From an uncultured Gammaproteobacteria bacterium (GTDB lineage: Bacteria > Pseudomonadota > Gammaproteobacteria > UBA6429 > Thiohalophilaceae): a stretch of DNA of 64,000 bases. The notes beneath the pieces are model-generated. The model was not told where the DNA came from. It saw nothing but the letters and a program-made list of their open reading frames with translations, and did no database searches. Below, piece after piece: positions 57,441 through 64,000 of this stretch. A program made the position numbers and the translations under genes. Each line of letters opens with the position of its first letter. Position 1 is the first letter of the stretch. Location of the stretch: NCBI GenBank assembly GCA_913064945.1, contig CAJYAN010000001.1, forward strand, positions 62,001-126,000, read 5' to 3'.

Positions 57441-57941
57441 TTATGTCTCGTCAAGACTTCTTGATCTACTAATGACAAAAAATAATGTCAGGAAAAAAAC
57501 CAGGGCACCGATGGTAAAAAATCCAAAGGCCTTTAGCAGTGAATGGTGCCGCACTTCAACCATAACGGGATGACTCCAGGACCTGTTCAGGTTATTGGGG
57601 TTGATGATACGTACGCGATAATAATAACGTCCATCAGGTTTGCCGCTAATCACACTGGCAAGGTCCGGACCACGATAGAGGCTACGGCGATCTGAAAATT
57701 CAGGGTTAGTGGCTTGTTGTAATTCATATTGCAGAATTTTATCGGAGGCTCCGTCAATCCCCGGTCGCCATGACAGTTGATAATAACCGGCGGTTGCCAG
57801 TGTGGTATCCGTTGTCAGTACCGGTAAAACGGGCTTTGCAGATAGTAATAGCGGCATGCCAGAAACAAGAAATACGGCAGCGGCGATTACAGATTTGCGA
57901 TGGTCGCCCAACCATCCTAGGCTTTGCGCGAAAAATAACAT
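57441..57941 (-). CDS. fibronectin type III-like membrane protein
   Basis: A 166-residue protein: an N-terminal hydrophobic segment (about residues 16–35, signal or anchor), an extracytoplasmic FN3-like beta domain (YYQLSWRPGIDG onwards to WSHPVMVEVRHH) and a C-terminal TM (AFGFFTIGALVFFLTLFFVI). It heads the operon of hydrolases, symporter and carbamoyltransferase. FN3 domains in such places often bind polymers or proteins, but its role here is unknown. Confidence 0.78.
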   Translation of the reverse strand: MLFFAQSLGWLGDHRKSVIAAAVFLVSGMPLLLSAKPVLPVLTTDTTLATAGYYQLSWRPGIDGASDKILQYELQQATNPEFSDRRSLYRGPDLASVISGKPDGRYYYRVRIINPNNLNRSWSHPVMVEVRHHSLLKAFGFFTIGALVFFLTLFFVISRSRSLDET

Positions 57942-58257
57942 TTAAATCAATAGTAGCTTTTAGGCTCACCTTAACATCTCTACAAAGCGCTTTCAAATGA
58001 GCACTGGCTGTCAGCCCCTTGAAGGTCTCTTCGCCAGGTGACACATAAGCACCACATTAATGCGTGAATGCGCTGGCGTTGACACCTCCCATGAGCCTTT
58101 TGATTATGCGAATAATGTAGAAATGACAAATGGCAATACTACGGTCATGCCCGGCAGATTAGCAGAGAAAACAGATCGGTCGCAGGCGCGTGACAAACAA
58201 GACACAGAGGGAGGTGTCTAATTATATTGCGACGCGGGATTATCGATTGGCCCTAGA
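57942..58257. other. intergenic region upstream of the carbamoyl operon
   Basis: A 316-bp stretch between two minus-strand units. It must hold the promoter of the operon beginning at 57941. I see no gene, no clear operator and no strong terminator after the chemoreceptor's neighbour. Confidence 0.4.
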
Positions 58258-59922
58258 CTAGATCCGGAAACGAGCCACAACCTGCTGTAATTGCTCACCC
58301 ATGGTCGCGAGGTCATGACAGGCGGCCAGCATACTGCTGGCCTGTTGCTCGCTCTCTTCGGAGACCTGATGGATGTTGACGACACTACGGTTAAGCTCAT
58401 TGGCGACCGATGACTGTTCCTCCGAGGCGGTGGCAATGTGGGTGTTCATATCACGAATAGTGGCGACCGAGCGGGTAATGGCATCCAGCGATTCGCCAGC
58501 ATGACCTGCCTGTTCCACGGTGTGGTGGGCGCGATCGCGGCTCTGGCCCATGGCGTCTTCGGCCTCGTTGGCGCCGGACTGCAGGGAGCCGATCATCTGT
58601 TCTATCTCCTGGGTCGACTGCTGGGTGCGCTGGGCGAGGGTACGCACCTCGTCGGCGACCACGGCAAAGCCACGGCCCTGTTCTCCGGCACGGGCCGCCT
58701 CAATGGCGGCATTGAGGGCCAGCAGATTGGTCTGTTCAGCGATACCCTTGATGACATCGAGGACACTGCCAATGTTCTGACTCTCACCCTTGAGGCGACT
58801 AATGACCTGAGCCGAGCGTTCGACATCACCGGCCAGGGTCTTGATGGCATCGATGGTCTGCATGACCACGGTACGGCCCTGGGCGGATTCCTGGTCGGCC
58901 TGATCCGCGGCGCGCGCGGCTTCATTGGCACTATTGGCAACCTCCTGCACGGTCGCCGCCATTTGGTTAATGGCCGTGGCGACCTGCTCGGTTTCATTGC
59001 GCTGGCGACTCACCATCTCGCTGGCGTGTTGTGACGACATGGTGAGTTCTTCACTCGATGAGGAGAGCTGGGTTGATGAAGCAGCCACCTGGGAAATAAT
59101 CCCCTGCAAGTTGCTAATAAAACGGTTAAAGGCCCGGGCCAGCTGCCCCATTTCATCGTGACTGTTTTCCTCCAACCGCACCGTCAGGTCACCCTCGCCC
59201 TCGGCGATCGCCTCGACATGTCGGATGAGTTGTTGCATGGGTCTGGAGATCAGTATCGGAAAGACCAGAGCAAGAAAGGCACACAGGACAATGGCAATCA
59301 CCAGCAGGATGGTCATATTAAGATTGGCTGAGGCGGCTTTTATATCGCTACTATTACTGATGACGTCGATTTGCTTGAGCATTTGTTCACTGAGGTTGTC
59401 AATGACGCCACGCATGGCGTTAAAGGCCTTGGCGCTACTGCCAAAACTCATTTCAATTGAGGTATTACGCCCCGAGCGGGTATTACTGGCGCGTTGCCTC
59501 ACCACCTCATTAGTCTGCGCTTCCCATTGATCGCGTAATTTTTCATAGTTCTTAAATAACGGCAGCATGCCCAAAGATTTGGCAAAGCCGCTGGTGTTGG
59601 CAATTTGTATAAACTTGCCAATTCGCTCACGTGCCTGTTGCACATTTTCATGGTGGGAGGCGGTCAGTTTTTTAAAGTTGTCGCTCTCGACATCGACAAA
59701 GATCATGCTGCGCTCAGCGACCAGGGCCTGATAGAGATCGCGATCCGCCTGTAAAAGATAATTGAGTGCCGCAATATCATTACTGGCGACATTGTGCGTG
59801 GTCTGGCTGAGGTCCTTGATGATCATCATGGCGCTAATCGCCATAAAAAGAATCAGCGCGGCCAGCAGTCCCAGGGGTAGCATTAACTTATAGCGAAAAG
59901 TGAGATTGTTAAACCAGGACAT
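58258..59922 (-). CDS. methyl-accepting chemotaxis protein
   Basis: A 554-residue chemoreceptor: TM1 (residues 13–33), a helical-bundle periplasmic domain (about 35–205), TM2 (about 206–228), HAMP and a signalling domain with the hairpin tip [19 protein letters not shown]-type motif (seen as [20 protein letters not shown]) near residue 400. It reports to CheA/CheW. Ligand unknown. The gene before it on the same strand encodes a secreted Cache-like protein that could present a ligand. Confidence 0.95.
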   Translation of the reverse strand: MSWFNNLTFRYKLMLPLGLLAALILFMAISAMMIIKDLSQTTHNVASNDIAALNYLLQADRDLYQALVAERSMIFVDVESDNFKKLTASHHENVQQARERIGKFIQIANTSGFAKSLGMLPLFKNYEKLRDQWEAQTNEVVRQRASNTRSGRNTSIEMSFGSSAKAFNAMRGVIDNLSEQMLKQIDVISNSSDIKAASANLNMTILLVIAIVLCAFLALVFPILISRPMQQLIRHVEAIAEGEGDLTVRLEENSHDEMGQLARAFNRFISNLQGIISQVAASSTQLSSSSEELTMSSQHASEMVSRQRNETEQVATAINQMAATVQEVANSANEAARAADQADQESAQGRTVVMQTIDAIKTLAGDVERSAQVISRLKGESQNIGSVLDVIKGIAEQTNLLALNAAIEAARAGEQGRGFAVVADEVRTLAQRTQQSTQEIEQMIGSLQSGANEAEDAMGQSRDRAHHTVEQAGHAGESLDAITRSVATIRDMNTHIATASEEQSSVANELNRSVVNIHQVSEESEQQASSMLAACHDLATMGEQLQQVVARFRI

Positions 59923-59990
59923 GAATGGTTCCTTATTCAGTTATTGACTGGTGGGCCGGTGAGGTCACCACCGATATTCATACCCGCCAG

Positions 59991-60554
59991 TTATTTGCCT
60001 AACTCATCAAGATTGATGCCGACGGTAAGCGCGCCAATCGCCTTACCGGCATGCATCACCGGTACCGACACCTGCACCAGATAAGCCTGACTGCTCTTGT
60101 CGAACTTGACCTTGCCGATATCCACGCCACCGACACCACCGTTATAGGCCTTGGTGAATTTGGCTTCGTCACCCTGCCAGTAGTCGGAGGTTTTGTTGCT
60201 CATGGCGACATTGGCCCCCTGATGGTCCATCAAAAACAGCTCCAGAAAATATGGCTTACTGCTCTCCAGCCTTTTGAGTTCCGTCGCGGCGGCATTACTT
60301 GCCAGCTTCTTCATGAAGTCATCCATACCGGTGGTCTTCATCCAAACGGCATCTCTGGCCTTAATCTCATTCAGGCTCATGGCTTTGGCATTTTGTGCCT
60401 TGACGGCATCGACCAGGATGGGGTTGCTGCCCCAGGCCTTTAGGGTAGGTAGCAGGTCATGTACGGCCTGCGGTACCTTTTCCTCGGCCTGGGCGGTTGT
60501 GAACAGAGGCAAAAAACATAAGGCAGTGGTGAGCAGTATTTTGCTGAGTGACAT
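59991..60554 (-). CDS. secreted Cache-like sensory protein
   Basis: A 187-residue protein with a signal peptide (MSLSKILLTTALCFLPLF to TAQA). The mature part has a single Cache/PAS-like fold, with FLELFLMDHQGANVAMSNKTSDYWQGDE and VSVPVMHAGKAIGALTVGIN. Normally such a domain is fused to a receptor; here it is free in the periplasm, 68 bp before a chemoreceptor gene on the same strand. ATG 60554 is chosen for its GGAG site nine bases upstream and the signal peptide; the longer frame has no support. Confidence 0.85.
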   Translation of the reverse strand: MSLSKILLTTALCFLPLFTTAQAEEKVPQAVHDLLPTLKAWGSNPILVDAVKAQNAKAMSLNEIKARDAVWMKTTGMDDFMKKLASNAAATELKRLESSKPYFLELFLMDHQGANVAMSNKTSDYWQGDEAKFTKAYNGGVGGVDIGKVKFDKSSQAYLVQVSVPVMHAGKAIGALTVGINLDELGK

Positions 60555-61003
60555 GCTTCGTATCTCCACGCTATTGTTGCGGATTGATGAGCGCGCCTGC
60601 GTTAGACGTGTCATCCACACGCAAGCCACATTTAAAGTAAGTAATGAAGTGGAATATCAGGGCGAGATTTTACTGCCCCCACATCGTTGCATAAATTATC
60701 GGATAAGGGCGTAATAACTTGAATATAGTGAGCACCATCAGACGCCACAGATGTTTATCTGACAGGTAAAAAACAGGGGTTTACTGATGACCGCTGAAAG
60801 TAAACAAGATTGACGGAAGTTGCTTTGCACCGTGAGACAAATAGCAAGATTACTTACAAATATTGTGCAAGTGGATTGTTAGACACAACAGATGTTAGTG
60901 CAGTTCGAGGGTGGCGGGATGATGAGGTCTTGTGATGCGGATAGGCACAGTGATCACACCGTGGAAAAATAGCCGTTGGAAAAGGCGGTCTGGATGTTTA
61001 CGT
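60555..61003. other. intergenic region
   Basis: A stretch of about 450 bp before the terminator at 61004. It should hold the promoter for the Cache-like gene. I see no gene and no further recognisable element. Confidence 0.4.
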
Positions 61004-61037
61004 GTAAAAAAAGCGCGCCCGTGGGCGCGCTTTTCCT
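61004..61037 (-). terminator. intrinsic terminator
   Basis: The stem AAGCGCGCC / GGCGCGCTT with a 4-base loop is followed, on the minus strand, by a T-rich run. It lies 20 bp after the stop of the minus-strand gene at 61059. Confidence 0.88.
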
Positions 61038-61058
61038 GACCTTGTCGGCGTGGTTAAA

Positions 61059-61505
61059 TTAAGCCGCCTGTTCCTTTGCCAGACGTGCCTTGTCGGCCTC
61101 TTCCGCCGAGTAAGCGGCACCCGACCAGAGCATGTCATAGGCCAGCTCCTCATTACCGTTTTCACAGCATTCGAGCACTTTCTGGAAGAGGGGCTGAAAG
61201 GTCGTCGATTTATGCGACGCCTCATGCTCGGCAAAGCTGTTCCAGAAAGTAATGATCAAGGCCTCTTTGCCCTTCAGGGGGCTCTCGACCGCCTGGCCGA
61301 TGGTTGAGCCTTCATTCGAGACATTACCGCTGTTGAGGCAGACAAAGCCGCCAACAAAGCCTGTTGTGGAGTGATAGGTTTTGACGTTTTCACAGAGAAA
61401 TGCCACGCGTTCCTGTAAATCATCCAGGCTGTACTCAGGCTTGAGAATGACTCGATTGACAGTAACCACACCATCATGAGGGAAATTATGAATTAGATTT
61501 GCCAT
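61059..61505 (-). CDS. alpha/beta-barrel (ABM-like) protein of unknown function
   Basis: A 148-residue soluble protein with strong ribosome site AGGAGG. The layout (VVTVNRVILKPEYSLDDL, STTGFVGGFVCLNS, EALIITFWNSFAEHEASHKS) resembles dimeric alpha/beta-barrel proteins of the antibiotic-biosynthesis-monooxygenase type. The Ala/Lys-rich tail is probably disordered. No cofactor motif is evident, so the function is open. It is a single-gene unit ending at its own terminator. Confidence 0.75.
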   Translation of the reverse strand: MANLIHNFPHDGVVTVNRVILKPEYSLDDLQERVAFLCENVKTYHSTTGFVGGFVCLNSGNVSNEGSTIGQAVESPLKGKEALIITFWNSFAEHEASHKSTTFQPLFQKVLECCENGNEELAYDMLWSGAAYSAEEADKARLAKEQAA

Positions 61506-61579
61506 GTGAACCTCCTATTAGTAGTTAGTTATTTACTAATATAGTACATAGATACGAAAAATCAATGGCAGATATAAAA

Positions 61580-63256
61580 TTACTTATGGCATGGTTTATC
61601 CGCATCTCTGGGCAGCTCGAAGTAAAAGGCGCTCCCCTGACCGGGGGTACTGTCGAAGCCGATTCGGCCCCGGTGTTTTTCGACAATGCTTTTGGAAATG
61701 GCCAGCCCCAGTCCGCTGCCGCCATATTGGCGCTGGTCGGTGGCATCCGCCTGGGTGAATTTATCAAATACCCTGGCCTCGAACTCCGGTGAAATACCGG
61801 TGCCGTGATCGAAGACGGTGACGCGCAGATACTCGTCGACGCCTGTCAGCTCGATATCGATATCGGCCCCGGCGGGTGAAAATTTGGCGGCATTGGAGAG
61901 CAGGTTGCTCATGACCTGGGCAATACGTGCCGGGTCGAGCTTTGCCCAATAGTCACCCTGAGGGGCGTGAAAGTGATAGTGGACGTCGTAGCTATCGGCA
62001 TAGGCAGCGTTGTCCTCGATTGAGCGCAAGACCAGGGCAGCAAGGTCGGTATCCAGAAACTGAAAGCCGAGCATACCGGACTCGATTTTATTGATGTCGA
62101 GGATATCGTTGATTAAGAGTAACAGGCGGTCACTGTTATGCTGGGCAATAGTCAGTAGCTCCTGCTGTTTGCCTTCTACGTTGCCGACAGCACCTCCCAG
62201 TATCAGCCCCAGGGAACCACGGATTGAGGTAAGCGGGGTGCGCAGCTCATGACTTACCGTCGAGACAAATTCATCCTTGATTTTATCGAGCCGCCTGCGT
62301 TCGGTGATATCCCGCACAATGGCAACATAACGCGGTGGTTCATTTTGCGGATGAATGTATTGCAGAAAAATTTCAACCGGGATATGCCTCCCTGATTTAT
62401 GTCGATGCTGTGTTTCGAAGGTCGTCGAGCTTAGCTCATCATTGATCAAGGGTTCCAGGAGCTGTCGGAATTCTGCTTCGGAGTATTCCGGTTTTATATC
62501 ATAGGCATGCATCTGCAGGAGTTCGTCGCGGCGATAACCGATTTGATCGATGGCCCCCTGATTGACATAAAAAAACTGCAGGCTGTCGGGGTAAAACATA
62601 AACACACAGTCGAGGGTTTGATCCAGTGTGGACTTAAAGTGCGCCAGTGCCTGTTCGTGCCGGACCGCTTCACGGCGTAATGTGATGTTTTGCAGGTTGT
62701 TGAGATAGAAATTGCGTGTGCTTGACAGCAGTATGAGCAGATACAGGGTGACCATGATGCCCATGGCGTCGGCGAGCGGGTTATGTAGATGCAAATACTG
62801 ATAAATGAGTGGGCCTAGCGCCGGTACAATAAAGACGACGGTATTGGGCCAGTAGCTTGAAAGCGTCGTGACCGCACCGGCCGTCATACCGGCGATGACA
62901 AAGGCGATGAAGACCTGATGCGCAATGCTCTCGGCAGGGAACAGCACCAGCGCGGCACTGCCCCAGGCGCAGCCGGTAGCAAGACTGCCAAAGGTAAACA
63001 GGTTACTCCAGCGTTGAGTGCTATCACTATCAGTAGAAAATCTTGAGGACCGAAAACTGAGATAGAGCACCAGTCTTGCTATAGTGATGAGGACCAGCGC
63101 CATGAACCAGTACCGGGCCGTATTGCCGGTCGTGACGGGCTCAAGCAGATAGTAGAGTAAACCGGCATTCACCAGTGTAATGAGCAGCGCAAATGGCATG
63201 CCAGCAAAGGATTGCTGGACCTGTTCCTGTCGAATGAGAGATGGCGTTTGATACAT
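61580..63256 (-). CDS. membrane PAS-domain sensor histidine kinase
   Basis: A 558-residue kinase: about five or six membrane segments (residues 20–180), a PAS domain (LDQTLDCVFMFYPDSLQFFY onwards) with PAC segment, HisKA with phospho-acceptor His in FVSTVSHELRTPLTSIRGSL near residue 340, and HATPase_c with NLLSNAAKF, FDHGTGISPE and GGSGLGLAI. There is no attached receiver. The tandem-receiver protein encoded 29 bp upstream is the likely partner. Confidence 0.94.
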   Translation of the reverse strand: MYQTPSLIRQEQVQQSFAGMPFALLITLVNAGLLYYLLEPVTTGNTARYWFMALVLITIARLVLYLSFRSSRFSTDSDSTQRWSNLFTFGSLATGCAWGSAALVLFPAESIAHQVFIAFVIAGMTAGAVTTLSSYWPNTVVFIVPALGPLIYQYLHLHNPLADAMGIMVTLYLLILLSSTRNFYLNNLQNITLRREAVRHEQALAHFKSTLDQTLDCVFMFYPDSLQFFYVNQGAIDQIGYRRDELLQMHAYDIKPEYSEAEFRQLLEPLINDELSSTTFETQHRHKSGRHIPVEIFLQYIHPQNEPPRYVAIVRDITERRRLDKIKDEFVSTVSHELRTPLTSIRGSLGLILGGAVGNVEGKQQELLTIAQHNSDRLLLLINDILDINKIESGMLGFQFLDTDLAALVLRSIEDNAAYADSYDVHYHFHAPQGDYWAKLDPARIAQVMSNLLSNAAKFSPAGADIDIELTGVDEYLRVTVFDHGTGISPEFEARVFDKFTQADATDQRQYGGSGLGLAISKSIVEKHRGRIGFDSTPGQGSAFYFELPRDADKPCHK

Positions 63257-63284
63257 TTTGAATGAGCTTGTCAGAGAAACGGTA

Positions 63285-64000
63285 TCAGTTGCCGAGTAGT
63301 TGCTTGAGTGTCGCTAACAACTCAGCATTAGTCGTTTGTGATTTCAGGAGAATGCTGTTGACATGCTCAATATCATCTCTGGAAACGGGATTAGCGGAAT
63401 AAATGACGACCTGAGGTTTCTTGGGGCAGCGTTTAATATCCGCCAGCAGGTCGAGACCGCTGCCATCAGGGAGTGCCACATCCAGCAGGACAAGATCAAA
63501 GGTGAATTTTTCCAGTACTTGTCTTGCTTCCGTCAGGCTTGAGGCGATAGTCAATTGGGCCTGATGCTGAATGATGTGCGCCACGACCTGTTGCAGGTCC
63601 GCGTCATCCTCGACATAGAGCATTTTGGGTAAGGCAGACGTCTGGGTTGCGCGTACAAGGGCACGCTGCAGGTCAGATTGATCGAAGGGTTTGGTTAACC
63701 AGTCGACGATCTCAACCGCGCCACCGCTTAATTCCTGTCGGGCTTCGTCGGCCCTGACGGAAATGACAATTATTGGCAGCGCAGCGTACTGCGGCTTCTG
63801 ACGTAGTTGCTTGAGAAAGCTGATGCCATCCTGTCCGGGCAGGGCAATATCCAGCGTGACGGCGGCAAAGGTCTGTACCTGTAGTATTTCCCAGGCGTGT
63901 TCAGCGCAGTCGGTGATCTGTGGGTAGTAGCCCATATGGGAGATTTGTAGTGCAAGCAGACTGGCAATATCCTTGTCGTCTTCAATGATCAGGATGTCAC
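63285..64000 (-). CDS. tandem-receiver response regulator (5' end outside window)
   Basis: At least 238 residues; the frame stays open to the window edge, so the start lies beyond 64000. The first receiver is nearly complete: its acidic pocket IIEDDKDIA is read at the very edge, the acceptor Asp is in VTLDIALPGQDG and the Lys in WLTKPFDQSD. The second has MLYVEDDADL, LVLLDVALPDGSG and ILLKSQ. No output domain follows, so it probably passes phosphate on or acts through protein contact. It directly precedes the histidine kinase gene. Confidence 0.9.
   Translation of the reverse strand, partial: DILIIEDDKDIASLLALQISHMGYYPQITDCAEHAWEILQVQTFAAVTLDIALPGQDGISFLKQLRQKPQYAALPIIVISVRADEARQELSGGAVEIVDWLTKPFDQSDLQRALVRATQTSALPKMLYVEDDADLQQVVAHIIQHQAQLTIASSLTEARQVLEKFTFDLVLLDVALPDGSGLDLLADIKRCPKKPQVVIYSANPVSRDDIEHVNSILLKSQTTNAELLATLKQLLGN

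Overview
The window looks like a chromosomal segment of a sulfur-oxidising (chemolithotrophic) gammaproteobacterium. The block rpoH–ftsX–ftsE–ftsY, two M16 peptidases, rsmD, coaD and a small ferredoxin has the gene order typical of Gammaproteobacteria. The centre carries a near-complete dissimilatory sulfite-oxidation set: soeABC, sat and aprMBA. I saw no tRNA, rRNA, CRISPR array, insertion sequence or phage gene.

Layout. 1–5.4 kb: a methyltransferase, a DUF255 thioredoxin-fold protein, a PilZ-like protein and a PhnD-like binding protein. 5.4–10.6 kb (minus strand): rpoH preceded by a near-perfect CIRCE operator, a two-receiver diguanylate cyclase, then ftsX, ftsE and ftsY. 10.7–15.2 kb: an M16 peptidase pair (one active-type, one lacking the zinc motif), rsmD, coaD and ferredoxin. 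15.2–21.5 kb: a lone hyuA-type hydantoinase and a Gld-type ABC exporter cassette with a DUF4340 protein. 21.5–23 kb: moaA and a secreted DsrE-like protein.

22.9–32.7 kb is the most unusual part. A roughly 1-kb non-coding stretch with several hairpins and an FNR-type box precedes a cluster for a periplasmic NapA-like molybdoenzyme. The cluster encodes a di-haem cytochrome c lipoprotein, the Tat-exported molybdopterin subunit with NapA-type Cys ligand, NapG-like, NapH-like, a second NapG-like, a FixH/YtkA-like protein whose predicted mature end starts with two histidines, a second larger NapH/CcoG-like polyferredoxin, and a NapF-like ferredoxin. No napB, napC or napD is present. Its substrate cannot be read from the sequence.

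32.9–36 kb: a membrane GAF–PAS–GGDEF–EAL protein. 36.1–47.1 kb: sulfur energy metabolism, comprising a DsrC/TusE paralogue with a displaced second cysteine, soeCBA (minus strand) and sat, aprM, aprB, aprA (plus strand). Sulfite can be oxidised directly by SoeABC or through APS by AprMBA and Sat. 47.2–50.6 kb: small proteins, including a SlyD-like FKBP, a TPR protein, a DUF4279 protein, a HIT hydrolase and a 54-residue protein.

50.7–57.9 kb (minus strand) is a tightly overlapping operon-like block: a fibronectin-III membrane protein, an M20-type carbamoylase/amidohydrolase, an isochorismatase-family hydrolase, an SLC5 sodium symporter, a previously uncalled 40-residue membrane peptide, and a carbamoyltransferase. 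The carbamoyltransferase keeps the carbamoyl-phosphate site but not the usual aspartate-binding residues. An asparagine synthetase-like amidotransferase follows. This may be an undescribed ureido/carbamoyl-compound pathway. 58.2–64 kb: a chemoreceptor, a periplasmic Cache-like sensor, a small alpha/beta-barrel protein, a sensor histidine kinase and a tandem-receiver response regulator cut by the window edge.
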